From NCBI RefSeq assembly GCF_002043095.1, contig NZ_MVOC01000027.1, positions 124,001-188,000 on the forward strand: 64,000 bases of DNA, read 5' to 3'. A program made the position numbers and the translations under genes. Of this stretch, positions 47,147-56,410 are shown piece after piece (position 1 is the stretch's first letter; the number at the start of each line of letters is the position of its first letter). Under the pieces are notes generated by a model, which saw only the letters and a program-made list of their open reading frames with translations, made no database searches and had not been told where the DNA came from. Source of the stretch: Mycobacterium sp. AT1 (GTDB taxonomy: Bacteria; Actinomycetota; Actinomycetes; Mycobacteriales; Mycobacteriaceae).

Positions 47147-48634
47147 TCAGGCGAAGGGCACCGGCGTCAGGGTGTACTTGGTCTGCAGATACTCGTGGAT
47201 GCCCTCGGCTCCGCCTTCTCGTCCGAGGCCGGACATCTTCCAGCCTCCGAAGGGCGCCGCGGCGTTGGAGACGACACCGACGTTGAGACCCATCATGCCG
47301 GTGTTGATTCGTTCGATCATGCGTTGGCCGCGGCGGAGATCCTCGGTGTAGACGTAGGAGACCAGCCCGTACTCGGTGTCGTTGGCCAGGGCGACGGCCT
47401 CGTCCTCGTCGTCGAACGGTGCGATGGCCAAGATCGGCCCGAATATCTCCTCCCGAAGGAGGTCGCTGTCGGCGGCGACGTCGGCGAGGACGGTCGGTGC
47501 GAAGAAGGTGCCGGGCCGATCGATCCGGGTGCCGCCGGTGGTGACGGTGGCACCGCGGCCAACGGCGTCGTAAACCAACGCCTCGGCCTTGGCCACCGCG
47601 GCGTCGTCGATCAGGGGACCGATCGTCACGCCGGGTTCGGTGCCGCGTCCCACGGTGAACGCGTCGACCCGCTCGGTGACGCGTCGGGTGAATTCCTCGA
47701 GCACGGAGCGGTGCACGATGAATCGGTTTGCGGCGGTGCATGCTTGGCCGATGTTGCGGAACTTGGCCGCGATCGCCCCGTCGACGGCGTCGTCGAGGTT
47801 GGCGTCGTCGAACACGACGAACGGTGCGTTGCCGCCCAGTTCCATCGACGTGCGGAGCACCCCCTTGGCCGCCTGCTCGAGCAGGCGCTGGCCGACGGGC
47901 GTGGAGCCGGTGAAGGACAGTTTGCGCAGCCGCGGATCGGCGATGATCGGCGCGGAAAGGGCGGAGGACTTCGAGGTGGTGACGACGTTGAGCACACCGT
48001 CGGGCAGCCCGGCCTGTTGCAGCACGTCGGCGAGCAACAGCGTGGTCAACGGCGTGAGCGCGGCCGGCTTGACGACGACCGTGCAGCCCGCGGCCAGGGC
48101 GGGGGCGATCTTGCGAGTGGCCATGGCCAGCGGGAAGTTCCACGGGGTGATGAGGAAGCACGGTCCCACCGGGTGCTGCGTGACGATCATGCGGCCGGTG
48201 CCTTCGGGATTCGCCCCGTAGCGGCCCTGAATGCGCGTCGCCTCCTCGCTGAACCAGCGCAGGAATTCGCCACCGTAGGCCACCTCACCGCGCGCCTCGG
48301 CCAGCGGCTTGCCCATCTCCAGACTCATCAGGAGGGCGAAGTCCTCCTTGCGTTCCTGGACGATGTCGAAGGTCCGGAGCAGGATGTCGGCTCGCTGCCG
48401 TGCGCTGGTGCCGGCCCACGACTGCGCGGCGTCGTCTGCGGCCGCCAAGGCGGCCATCCCGTCGGCGGGGGTGGCGTCGGCGATCTGCTTGATCACCTCA
48501 CCGGTGGCAGGGTCGTAGACGTCAAGCGTCGCAGCCGAACTCGACGGCCGCCAGGCGCCGGCGATGAGGAGCTCGTGCGGTACGGCGGCGAGCAGGTCTC
48601 GGTCTTTAGCGACCTGTTCTCGGATGGCGGTCAC
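47147..48634 (-). CDS. Aldehyde dehydrogenase, succinate-semialdehyde type
   Basis: 495 residues from the GTG that overlaps the stop of the hydroxylase gene. Motifs: PCFLITPWNFPLAMATRKIAPALAAG, TSMELGGNAPFVVF with the general base, NIGQACTAANRF with the catalytic cysteine, and FGGWKMSGLGREGG. Overall it follows GabD-like enzymes (KDRDLLAAVPHELLIAGAW at the N-terminus, MSLEMGKPLAEARGEV). Succinate semialdehyde is the end product of the HpaI step encoded nearby, which fits. A role on 4-hydroxyphenylacetaldehyde cannot be excluded. Confidence 0.88.
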   Translation of the reverse strand: MTAIREQVAKDRDLLAAVPHELLIAGAWRPSSSAATLDVYDPATGEVIKQIADATPADGMAALAAADDAAQSWAGTSARQRADILLRTFDIVQERKEDFALLMSLEMGKPLAEARGEVAYGGEFLRWFSEEATRIQGRYGANPEGTGRMIVTQHPVGPCFLITPWNFPLAMATRKIAPALAAGCTVVVKPAALTPLTTLLLADVLQQAGLPDGVLNVVTTSKSSALSAPIIADPRLRKLSFTGSTPVGQRLLEQAAKGVLRTSMELGGNAPFVVFDDANLDDAVDGAIAAKFRNIGQACTAANRFIVHRSVLEEFTRRVTERVDAFTVGRGTEPGVTIGPLIDDAAVAKAEALVYDAVGRGATVTTGGTRIDRPGTFFAPTVLADVAADSDLLREEIFGPILAIAPFDDEDEAVALANDTEYGLVSYVYTEDLRRGQRMIERINTGMMGLNVGVVSNAAAPFGGWKMSGLGREGGAEGIHEYLQTKYTLTPVPFA

Positions 48635-50550
48635 GCGTAGTCCTTCGTCAGGTGGGCGGTGTACTGCGGGATGAAGACGTCGCCGAAGAAGTCGGCCAGC
48701 TCGCTCGTCGCGGTCAGTGGCAGCACGTGGGCGACGTACTGGTCGGGCCGGACGACGACGACGACGCCGCGGCGGTCGATTTGGCGGGCGTCGAAGATGT
48801 CGGCGCCCGGCTGGGCGGCGTACACCTTCTCGTAGTCGACCAGGTGCAGCGGACCCACTCGGGGCAGGAAGATCGGGGGCACGGTGGCCAGGTCGACGTC
48901 GACGTGGGCCTGCTGATAGATCACCTTCACGTCGAGGATGGCGTCGACGTCGACGTCCTTCGGGGTGTAGGCGACCACCGGCGAGTCCGGTGAGTTCGCC
49001 AACCAGTCCGCCCACTCATCGAGCACCGGAGCGCCCGCTGCCCCGGTCGGTCCGGCGAATGCGTATATCCGCCAACGCCCGTCGGCGCGGTGGTGGTGGC
49101 CAAGGTGGACGGGATTGCCGTCCGCGACACGGATCACGGGTGCGGACTTGAAACGCTTGCCGATGGGGAAGCCCTCGGCGAGCAGCTGGTGGGCCGGCGC
49201 GGCGACGATCATCGACGGTTGGTACTGGGTCATGAATCCGGCGGGGAACTCGGCGGTCTTGACGTAGAAGTCCTCGAGTTCGGACGGTGAGTCGAAGTCC
49301 TCGGGGCGCTTGGCCATCATGTGCGACCACTGCTTGTCGAAGTCGATGAGGTTCTGCGCGATCACCTGGCGCTCACTGGAATACGTCGACAGAAGCGATT
49401 CGGGGCTGCGTCCGTCGAGGACGTGGCCGAGCTTCCACCCGATGTTGAAGCCGTCTTGCATCGAGACGTTCATGCCTTGGCCGGCCTTGGCGCTGTGGGT
49501 GTGGCAGGCGTCGCCGGTGATGAAGATGCGGGGTGTGCGCAGGCCGATGTCCTCGGGGGTGACGTCGTCGAACCGGTCGGTGACCCGGTGTCCGACTTCG
49601 TACACGCTGTGCCAGGCCACGTCGCGGACGTCGAGCGTGTAGGGGTGCAGGATCTCGTTGGCGTTGGCGATGATCTGCTCGATGCTGGTGGTGCGGACCT
49701 TGCCGTTGTCGTCTTCGGGCACCTCGCCCAGGTCGACGTACATCCGGAACAGGTAGCCGCCCTCGCGCGGGATCAGCAGGATGCTGCCGCCGGTGCCGGA
49801 TTGGATGGCACACTTGGTGCGGATGTCGGGAAAGTCGGTCACGGCGAGTGTGTCCATGACGCCCCAGGCGTGGAAGGCTTTGTCGCCCTTGGGTGTGCAT
49901 CCGATGGCGTCGCGGACGGCGCTGCGGGCCCCGTCGGCGCCGACGACGTACTTCGCGCGGACCTTACGCGTGTCGCCGACCTCGTCGCCCGACGTGTGCG
50001 CCAGGGTCACCGTCACCGGGTAGTCGGCGTCCTGGTCGACCTCTAGGGAGCGAAACTCGAGTCCGAAGTCCGGACGCATCCGGGTCGGAGAGTTGGCCAT
50101 CACCTCGGCGAAGTGGTCGAGCACCCTGGCCTGGTTGACGATCAGGTGCGGAAACTCGCTGATGCCGGTCGTGTCGTCTTGAGTACGGGCCGTCCGCACG
50201 ATGCGCGACGGATCGTCGGGATCCGGCTTCCAGAAAGCCATTTCGGTGATGCGGTAGGCCTCGGTGACTATCTGTTCGGCAAATCCGAAGGCTTGAAACG
50301 TCTCGACGCTTCGCGCCTGGATGCCGTCGGCCTGTCCGACTGCAAGGCGCCCCGGCCGACGTTCCACTATTCGAGTGGTGATGTTCGCGAACTGAGACAG
50401 TTGCGCGGCGGCGATCATCCCGGCGGGACCGGTGCCGACGATGAGGACGTCGACGTGCTCGGGCAGATCGTCGGGGCGGTCGAGGCCGACTCCGGCCGCC
50501 GGCTGAACACGGGGGTCGCCGGACACGTATCCGTGGTGGTGGAACTGCAT
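48631..50550 (-). CDS. Single-component FAD aromatic hydroxylase (3-hydroxybenzoate 4-monooxygenase/phenol hydroxylase type)
   Basis: A 639-residue protein; the ATG at 50550 has GAGAGG 6-7 nt upstream, so the open frame before it is ignored. FAD loop DVLIVGTGPAGMIAAAQLSQF, QADGIQARSVETFQAFGFA, the DG motif YVVGADGARSAVRDAIG, the GD motif IFITGDACHTHSAKAGQGMN and a C-terminal thioredoxin-like domain (HLGHHHRADGRWRIYAFAG, VVRPDQYVAHVLPL) follow MobA of Comamonas almost block for block as I recall it. It hydroxylates a phenolic acid beside its hydroxyl group. In this operon the logical substrate is 4- or 3-hydroxyphenylacetate, giving homoprotocatechuate. It heads the minus-strand run hydroxylase-ALDH-amine oxidase. 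Confidence 0.87.
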   Translation of the reverse strand: MQFHHHGYVSGDPRVQPAAGVGLDRPDDLPEHVDVLIVGTGPAGMIAAAQLSQFANITTRIVERRPGRLAVGQADGIQARSVETFQAFGFAEQIVTEAYRITEMAFWKPDPDDPSRIVRTARTQDDTTGISEFPHLIVNQARVLDHFAEVMANSPTRMRPDFGLEFRSLEVDQDADYPVTVTLAHTSGDEVGDTRKVRAKYVVGADGARSAVRDAIGCTPKGDKAFHAWGVMDTLAVTDFPDIRTKCAIQSGTGGSILLIPREGGYLFRMYVDLGEVPEDDNGKVRTTSIEQIIANANEILHPYTLDVRDVAWHSVYEVGHRVTDRFDDVTPEDIGLRTPRIFITGDACHTHSAKAGQGMNVSMQDGFNIGWKLGHVLDGRSPESLLSTYSSERQVIAQNLIDFDKQWSHMMAKRPEDFDSPSELEDFYVKTAEFPAGFMTQYQPSMIVAAPAHQLLAEGFPIGKRFKSAPVIRVADGNPVHLGHHHRADGRWRIYAFAGPTGAAGAPVLDEWADWLANSPDSPVVAYTPKDVDVDAILDVKVIYQQAHVDVDLATVPPIFLPRVGPLHLVDYEKVYAAQPGADIFDARQIDRRGVVVVVRPDQYVAHVLPLTATSELADFFGDVFIPQYTAHLTKDYA

Positions 50551-50693
50551 GCTCAGCCTCTCGTCATCATTCGGATTGGACTCGACGGGTCCGCTTCGTG
50601 GGGTGACGCGTCCACGAAGTCCCGCATTCGACTGCCCACCCGCTGTGCTGTGGGGCACCGTGAAAACTGCTTGCGATCCACGTCACAGATGAT

Positions 50694-50712
50694 ATACGAT
50701 TTCAAATATGAT
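50694..50712 (+). promoter_or_regulatory. ATACGAT-N5-ATATGAT repeat before the hpa operon
   Basis: Two copies of AT-A-Y-GAT with 12-nt period in an AT-rich patch (50685-50715), 25-45 nt before the GTG of the FAH-RraA gene and in the divergent region to the hydroxylase. Candidate GntR site and core promoter. Confidence 0.4.
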
Positions 50713-50736
50713 GCAAGAGCGGATGGACGACGCAGC

Positions 50737-52197
50737 GTGACCCCCCAGAACCACGTTCTCGCTCCGGGCAAGATCGTCGCGATTCACCTGAACTTCACGT
50801 CGCGCGCCGATCAGCGCGGGCGACGGCCGGCGAACCCCTCCTACTTCTTCAAGCCGTCCAGCTCGGTGGCGTCGACCGGTGACACCGTCGAGCGACCGGC
50901 TGGTACCGAGTTGTTGGCCTTCGAGGGCGAAATCGCCTTGGTGATCGGCACTCCCGCGCGCCATGTGCAGATCGCCGACGCCTGGGATCACGTCGCAGGG
51001 GTCACCGCCGCCAACGACTTCGGTCTGTACGACCTGCGTGCCAACGACAAGGGCTCGAACGTCCGCTCCAAGGGCCGCGACGGGTTTACCCCCCTGGGGC
51101 CCAACGTGATCGACGCCCGCACCGTGGATCCCGCCGCGCTCCGCCTGCGCACCTGGGTCAACGGCCGACTGGTACAGGACGACACCTCGGAGACGCTGCT
51201 GTTCCCCTGCGCTCAGTTGGTGGCCGACCTGTCGCAGCACTTCACCCTCGAGACCGGCGACGTCATCCTCATCGGGACACCGGCCGGCTCGTCGGTCGTC
51301 GTCCCCGGCGACGTCGTGGACGTCGAGGTCGACGCCCCGACGGCGCCGGGCGCTCCGTCCTCGGGTCGTCTGAGCACCACGGTCGTCAACGGCAACACCG
51401 AGTTCGACCCCGCCGTGGGTTCCCTACCCAGCGTCGACGACCACCAACGGGCCGAGGCATGGGGATCTCGCGAGGCCGCAGGCCTTTCTGCCGAAACTCC
51501 CACACTCACCGACGAGCTTCGCCGCAAGCTCCTTTCGGTACCCGTCGCCGGACTGTCACAACAGCTGCGCAAACGGGGCCTGAACAACGTGTCGATCGAC
51601 GGGGTGTCGGCCATCGCGCCGGGCACCAAGTTGGTGGGCACGGCGAAGACTCTGCGCTTCGTCCCCAACCGCGAAGATCTGTTCACGTCGCACGGCGGTG
51701 GCTACAACGCACAGAAACGGACGTTCGACGCCGTGAAGCCAGGAGAGGTCATCGTCATCGAGGCCCGCGGGGAGACCGGCTCGGGCACCCTCGGCGACAT
51801 CCTTGCGCTGCGCGCCAAGGCGCGTGGAGCCGCGGGTGTCGTCACGGACGGCGGCGTGCGCGACTTCGACGCGGTCGTGGCGATTGGGCTTCCGGTCTTC
51901 ACCGCAGGCGCCCATCCCGCCGTCCTCGGACGCCGGCACGTGCCGTGGGACTTCGATCTCACCATCGCCTGCGGCGGGGCGACGGTGCAGCCCGGGGACG
52001 TCATCGTGGGCGACGGTGACGGCGTCATCGTCATTCCGCCCGGGCTGGCCGAGGAGGTCGCCGACGCGGCGCTCGAGCAGGAAGTCCAGGACGGCTGGAT
52101 CGCCGAACAGGTCGCCGCTGGCCATCCCGTCGACGGGCTCTTTCCGCCGAACGCCGAGTGGAAGAAGAGGTATGCCCAATGGCGAGTGAGTCGGTGA
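50737..52197 (+). CDS. FAH-family / RraA-like fusion protein, predicted HpaG-type isomerase/decarboxylase
   Basis: 486 residues from the GTG at 50737 (an ATG 48 nt upstream lies inside the AT-rich promoter patch and is less likely). Residues 1-215 are a fumarylacetoacetate hydrolase domain: NPSYFFKPSSSV, LLAFEGEIALVIG with the metal glutamates, TAANDFGLYDLR with the metal aspartate, FPCAQLVADLSQHFTLETGDVILIGTPAG. Residues about 255-486 are an RraA/HMG-aldolase-like domain: GTKLVGTAKTLRFVP, GTLGDILALRAKARG, DGGVRD (R375, D376) and GDVIVGDGDGVIVIPP. In E. coli HpaG two FAH domains decarboxylate and isomerise the ring-cleavage product; here an RraA domain may replace one of them. Confidence 0.85.
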   Translation: MTPQNHVLAPGKIVAIHLNFTSRADQRGRRPANPSYFFKPSSSVASTGDTVERPAGTELLAFEGEIALVIGTPARHVQIADAWDHVAGVTAANDFGLYDLRANDKGSNVRSKGRDGFTPLGPNVIDARTVDPAALRLRTWVNGRLVQDDTSETLLFPCAQLVADLSQHFTLETGDVILIGTPAGSSVVVPGDVVDVEVDAPTAPGAPSSGRLSTTVVNGNTEFDPAVGSLPSVDDHQRAEAWGSREAAGLSAETPTLTDELRRKLLSVPVAGLSQQLRKRGLNNVSIDGVSAIAPGTKLVGTAKTLRFVPNREDLFTSHGGGYNAQKRTFDAVKPGEVIVIEARGETGSGTLGDILALRAKARGAAGVVTDGGVRDFDAVVAIGLPVFTAGAHPAVLGRRHVPWDFDLTIACGGATVQPGDVIVGDGDGVIVIPPGLAEEVADAALEQEVQDGWIAEQVAAGHPVDGLFPPNAEWKKRYAQWRVSR

Positions 52198-52877
52198 AAC
52201 CTGCCGTGCGGCAGAGTAAGTCGCAGCAGGCATATCAGTGGATCAAAGAACGCATCACCGCCAACGAATACACCGCCGGCTACCGGCTGGTGCTCGGCGC
52301 GATCGCCAAGGAACTCGACATGAGCGTCGTTCCCGTGCGTGAGGCGATCCGGCAGCTCGAGGCCGAGGGCTTCGTGACCTTCGAGCACAACGTGGGCGCG
52401 CAGGTGGCGATGGTCGACGAGGCGCAGTACCGCGACAGCATGGTGGCCCTGAGCGTCCTCGAAGGCGCCGCGACCGCCCTGGCCGCACGCCGACTCACCG
52501 CAGCCGACCTGCAGCAGGCGCGCGCGATCAACGAGCGCATGATCGCCACGCTCGACCACTTCGACCCCCTGCTGTTCACCAGTCTCAACCAGGAATTCCA
52601 CGCCACCCTGTTCACCAAGTGCGTCAACGCCCGCATGGTGACCTTGGTGCAGGCCGAATGGGCCCGCCTTGGCCACCTGCGCTCGTCCACCTTCTCCTTC
52701 GTTCCCGGCCGCGCGCACGAATCGGTGTGCGAGCACGGCACCATCGTCGACCTCATCGAAGCCGGCGCACCGCTGCAGGAGATCGAAGACGCCGCCCGGC
52801 GCCACCGCACCGCCACTCTCGACGCCTACCTGGCCCACGAACATCCCGACCGCGACGACTACGGCCTCCCGGCCTAA
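52179..52877 (+). CDS. GntR-family regulator, FCD subfamily
   Basis: 232 residues from the ATG at 52179 (AGAGG upstream), overlapping the preceding gene by 19 nt. The winged helix reads QQAYQWIKERITANEYTAGYRLVLGAIAKELDMSVVPVREAIRQLEAEGFV. The FCD effector domain has LEGAATALAARRLTAADL, the conserved metal-histidine segment NQEFHATLFTKC and HRTATLDAYLAHE. It likely senses a pathway acid and controls the divergent hydroxylase and hpa operons. Confidence 0.92.
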   Translation: MASESVKPAVRQSKSQQAYQWIKERITANEYTAGYRLVLGAIAKELDMSVVPVREAIRQLEAEGFVTFEHNVGAQVAMVDEAQYRDSMVALSVLEGAATALAARRLTAADLQQARAINERMIATLDHFDPLLFTSLNQEFHATLFTKCVNARMVTLVQAEWARLGHLRSSTFSFVPGRAHESVCEHGTIVDLIEAGAPLQEIEDAARRHRTATLDAYLAHEHPDRDDYGLPA

Positions 52878-52896
52878 CCCCTCGAATGGAGCAACG

Positions 52897-54429
52897 ATGA
52901 CCGACACCGTTACCTCGACAGCTGCCCGCCACGTGCCCGCCGATCTGCCAAACCACTTGCAGCACTACATCGGCGGCGCCTTCGTCGACTCCCTGGACGG
53001 CGACACGTTCGACGTGCTGGATCCCGTGTCCAACGAGACGTACGTGACGGCCGCCGCAGGCAAGATGGCCGACGTCGAGCTGGCCGTCGCCGCTGCGCGA
53101 ACCGCCTTCACAGACGGCCCGTGGCCTCGCATGCTGCCGCGCGAACGCTCCCGTATCCTGCACCGGATCGCCGACATCGTGGAGTCGCGCGACGCGCGGC
53201 TGGCCGAACTAGAGTCCTTCGACTCCGGGCTGCCCATCACCCAGGCGCTCGGTCAGGCCCGCCGAGCCGCGGAGAACTTCCGCTTCTTCGCCGATCTCGT
53301 CGTCGCGCAGGCCGACGACACCTACAAGGTGCCCGGACGCCAGATCAACTACGTCAACCGCAAGCCGATCGGCGTGGCAGGCCTGATCACGCCGTGGAAC
53401 ACGCCGTTCATGCTCGAGTCCTGGAAGCTGGGACCGGCCTTGGCAACCGGTAACACCGTCGTGCTCAAACCCGCCGAGTTCACGCCGCTGTCCGCGTCGT
53501 TGTGGGCGGGCATCTTCGAGGAGGCCGGGCTACCCGCGGGCGTGTTCAACCTCGTCAACGGACTCGGCGAGGACGCCGGCGACGCACTGGTGAAACACCC
53601 TGACGTGCCGCTGATTTCGTTCACCGGCGAAAGCAGCACGGGCCAACTGATCTTCGGAAACGCCGCACCGTTCCTCAAGGGACTGTCGATGGAACTCGGC
53701 GGCAAGAGTCCGGCGATCGTGTTCGCCGACGCCGACCTCGACGCCGCCATCGACGCAACGATCTTCGGCGTCTTCTCCCTCAACGGCGAACGGTGCACCG
53801 CGGGCAGCCGCATCCTGGTCGAGCGCTCCATCTACGACGAGTTCGTCACGCGCTACGCCGAGCAGGCCAAGCGGGTCGTCGTCGGCTACCCGCACGACCC
53901 GAAGACCGAGGTCGGCGCGCTCGTCCACCCCGAGCACTACGACAAGGTGATGAGCTACGTCGAGATCGGCAAGACCGAGGCTCGGCTGGTGGCCGGCGGT
54001 GGCCGCCCGGACGGCTTCCCCGACGGAAACTTCATCGCTCCCACCGTATTCGCCGACGTGGCGCCGACCGCGCGCATCTTCCAGGAGGAGATCTTCGGTC
54101 CCGTCGTCGCGATCACCCCGTTCGACACCGACGAGGAGGCCCTCGCGCTGGCCAACGACACGAAGTACGGGCTGGCCGCCTACGTCTGGACCAACGACCT
54201 GAAGCGAGCGCACAACTTCTCGCAGAACATCGAAGCGGGCATGGTGTGGCTGAACTCCAACAACGTTCGCGATCTGCGGACGCCGTTCGGCGGGGTCAAG
54301 GCATCCGGGCTCGGACACGAGGGGGGCTACCGGTCGATCGACTTCTACACCGATCAGCAGGCCGTCCACATCACCCTCGGCAAGGTGCACAACCCCACCT
54401 TCGGCAAGCCCAGCCACGAAAGCCATTGA
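52897..54429 (+). CDS. hpaE: 5-carboxymethyl-2-hydroxymuconate semialdehyde dehydrogenase
   Basis: A 510-residue ALDH with GGAG before the ATG. VAGLITPWNTPFMLESWKLGPALATGNTVVLKPAE, general base E267 in SMELGGKSPAIVF, catalytic C300 in NGERCTAGSRI, and the C-terminal FGGVKASGLGHEGGYRSIDFYTD are those of HpaE/HpcC. It oxidises the HpaD ring-fission aldehyde with NAD. It lies directly before hpaD and after the GntR gene. Confidence 0.92.
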   Translation: MTDTVTSTAARHVPADLPNHLQHYIGGAFVDSLDGDTFDVLDPVSNETYVTAAAGKMADVELAVAAARTAFTDGPWPRMLPRERSRILHRIADIVESRDARLAELESFDSGLPITQALGQARRAAENFRFFADLVVAQADDTYKVPGRQINYVNRKPIGVAGLITPWNTPFMLESWKLGPALATGNTVVLKPAEFTPLSASLWAGIFEEAGLPAGVFNLVNGLGEDAGDALVKHPDVPLISFTGESSTGQLIFGNAAPFLKGLSMELGGKSPAIVFADADLDAAIDATIFGVFSLNGERCTAGSRILVERSIYDEFVTRYAEQAKRVVVGYPHDPKTEVGALVHPEHYDKVMSYVEIGKTEARLVAGGGRPDGFPDGNFIAPTVFADVAPTARIFQEEIFGPVVAITPFDTDEEALALANDTKYGLAAYVWTNDLKRAHNFSQNIEAGMVWLNSNNVRDLRTPFGGVKASGLGHEGGYRSIDFYTDQQAVHITLGKVHNPTFGKPSHESH

Positions 54430-54480
54430 GCGACAGTCACACCAGCGACACTTCCCCGACCACCTCGAAGGACACCGACC

Positions 54481-55602
54481 ATGACCACGACGCCGGAATC
54501 GCCCGAACTCGCCAGACAGCGCATCGCCACGCCATCCTCTCCCCCACCAGACGTATTGCGCTGCGCCTACATGGAATTGGTGGTGACCGACCTGGCGCGG
54601 TCGCGTAACTTCTACGTCGACGTGCTGGACCTGCACGTCACCGAGGAAGACGAGAACGCCGTCTACCTCCGTTCGCTCGAAGAGTTCATCCACCACAACC
54701 TGGTGTTGCGCCAGGGACCGGTCGCCGGTGTGGCCGTCTTTTCCTACCGGGTCCGTACGCCCGAGGATCTCGACAAGGCCGTCGCCTTCTACACCGAGCT
54801 GGGCTGCCGCGTCGAGCGTCGCGCCGAGGGCTTCACCAACGGCATCGGCGATTCGGTGCGCGTGGAGGACCCGCTGGGCTTCCCGTACGAGTTCTTCTAC
54901 GACGTCGACCACGTCGAACGCCTCGCGTGGCGCTACGACCTTTACACCCCGGGCGCGCTGGTGCGCCTCGACCACTTCAACCAGGTCACCCCCGACGTGC
55001 CCAAGGCCGTCGCCTACATGGAAGACCTCGGCTTCCGCGTGACCGAGGACATCCAGGACGACGACGGTACCGTCTACGCCGCCTGGATGCGGCGCAAGCC
55101 CACCGTCCACGACACCGCCATGACCGGTGGCGACGGACCCCGCATGCACCACGTCGCGTTCGCCACCCACGAGAAGCACAACATCATCGCCATCTGCGAC
55201 AAGATGGGCGCGCTGCGCATGTCCGACCGCATCGAGCGCGGTCCAGGCCGCCACGGCGTGTCCAACGCGTTCTACCTCTACGTGCGCGACCCCGACGGTC
55301 ACCGCGTGGAGATCTACACCCAGGACTACTACACCGGCGACCCCGACAACCCGGTCGTCACGTGGGACGTGCACGACAACCAGCGCCGCGACTGGTGGGG
55401 CACCCCGGTGGTGCCGAGCTGGTACACCGACGCCTCGCTCGTCTTGGACCTCGACGGCAATCCTCAGCCGGTGAAGGCCCGCACGGATGCCCGCGAGATC
55501 GACGTCACCATCGGTGCGGACGGCTTCTCCTACACCCGCCCGAGCGACGAGGACATGCCTGACTGGAAGAAGGGCGAGTACAAGCTCGGCGCCCAGCTCT
55601 GA
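54481..55602 (+). CDS. hpaD: 3,4-dihydroxyphenylacetate 2,3-dioxygenase (homoprotocatechuate dioxygenase)
   Basis: 373 residues, the vicinal-oxygen-chelate type known from Brevibacterium and Arthrobacter and not the LigB type of E. coli. Metal ligands by position are H165 (LDHFNQ), H224 (MHHVAFATHEKH) and E277 (HRVEIYTQDYYTGD). RCAYMELVVTDLARSRNFYVDVLDL opens the first VOC repeat. The C-terminal extension with WYTDASLVLDLDG is also typical. It cleaves homoprotocatechuate next to the hydroxyls using Fe(II) or Mn(II). This gene fixes the identity of the pathway. Confidence 0.95.
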   Translation: MTTTPESPELARQRIATPSSPPPDVLRCAYMELVVTDLARSRNFYVDVLDLHVTEEDENAVYLRSLEEFIHHNLVLRQGPVAGVAVFSYRVRTPEDLDKAVAFYTELGCRVERRAEGFTNGIGDSVRVEDPLGFPYEFFYDVDHVERLAWRYDLYTPGALVRLDHFNQVTPDVPKAVAYMEDLGFRVTEDIQDDDGTVYAAWMRRKPTVHDTAMTGGDGPRMHHVAFATHEKHNIIAICDKMGALRMSDRIERGPGRHGVSNAFYLYVRDPDGHRVEIYTQDYYTGDPDNPVVTWDVHDNQRRDWWGTPVVPSWYTDASLVLDLDGNPQPVKARTDAREIDVTIGADGFSYTRPSDEDMPDWKKGEYKLGAQL

Positions 55603-55624
55603 CAACCACTTCCAAGGAGAAAAG

Positions 55625-56410
55625 ATGCTATCCGCCAAGACCATCACGGCCATCGCCGACGAGTTGGCGACCGCTGAGCGGGACCGAACCACGGTGCCAC
55701 TGCTGACGGCGCGCTACCCCGACATGACCGTCGAGGATTCCTACGCCGTCCAGAACGAGTGGCGCCGCCGCGGTTTGGCGGCCGGTCGCCGTCTCGTCGG
55801 CCGCAAGATCGGACTGACCAGCAAGGTGATGCAGATGGCCACCGGCATCACCGAGCCCGACTACGGCGCGATCTTCGACGACATGGTCTTCGACAACGGC
55901 GCGGTGATCGAGCACGACCGCTTCTCCAACGTCCGCATCGAGGTCGAATTGGCCTTCGTCCTCGGCGCCCCGATCGACGGCCCGAACGCCACGATCTTCG
56001 ACGTTCTCCGCGCCACGGAGTACGTCGTGCCCGCGCTGGAGATCCTCAGCTCGCGGATCGAGATGGCGGGGCGCACCATCGTCGACACCATCAGCGACAA
56101 CGCCGCCACGGGTGGACTGGTCTACGGCGGCAACCCAACTCGGATCGGCGACGTCGACTTGCGCTGGGTTGCCGCGCTGCTCTATCGCAACGAGACGATC
56201 GAGGAGTCCGGCGTCGCCGCCGCCGTGCTGAACCATCCCGCGACCGGGGTGGCGTGGCTGGCCAACAAGCTGGCCCAGCACGGCGACCGACTGGAAGCCG
56301 GAGAGGTGGTCCTCGCCGGATCGTTCACCCGTCCCATGTGGGTGCATCAGGGCGACACCGTGCTCGCCGACTACGGACCGATGGGAACGATCTCGTGCCG
56401 CTTCGTCTGA
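55625..56410 (+). CDS. hpaH: 2-oxo-hept-4-ene-1,7-dioate hydratase
   Basis: A 261-residue member of the hydratase/decarboxylase (MhpD) family with AAGGAG before the [46 protein letters not shown] with the metal glutamates, [28 protein letters not shown] and [19 protein letters not shown] match HpaH. It hydrates the isomerised heptenedioate to 4-hydroxy-2-oxoheptanedioate, the HpaI substrate. Its last 16 nt overlap the start of hpaI. Confidence 0.93.
   Translation: MLSAKTITAIADELATAERDRTTVPLLTARYPDMTVEDSYAVQNEWRRRGLAAGRRLVGRKIGLTSKVMQMATGITEPDYGAIFDDMVFDNGAVIEHDRFSNVRIEVELAFVLGAPIDGPNATIFDVLRATEYVVPALEILSSRIEMAGRTIVDTISDNAATGGLVYGGNPTRIGDVDLRWVAALLYRNETIEESGVAAAVLNHPATGVAWLANKLAQHGDRLEAGEVVLAGSFTRPMWVHQGDTVLADYGPMGTISCRFV

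Noticed and set aside
53530..55692. A 720-codon minus-strand open frame
   Set aside because: Antisense shadow of hpaE and hpaD, with repetitive V/H/D/G composition and no recognisable domain.
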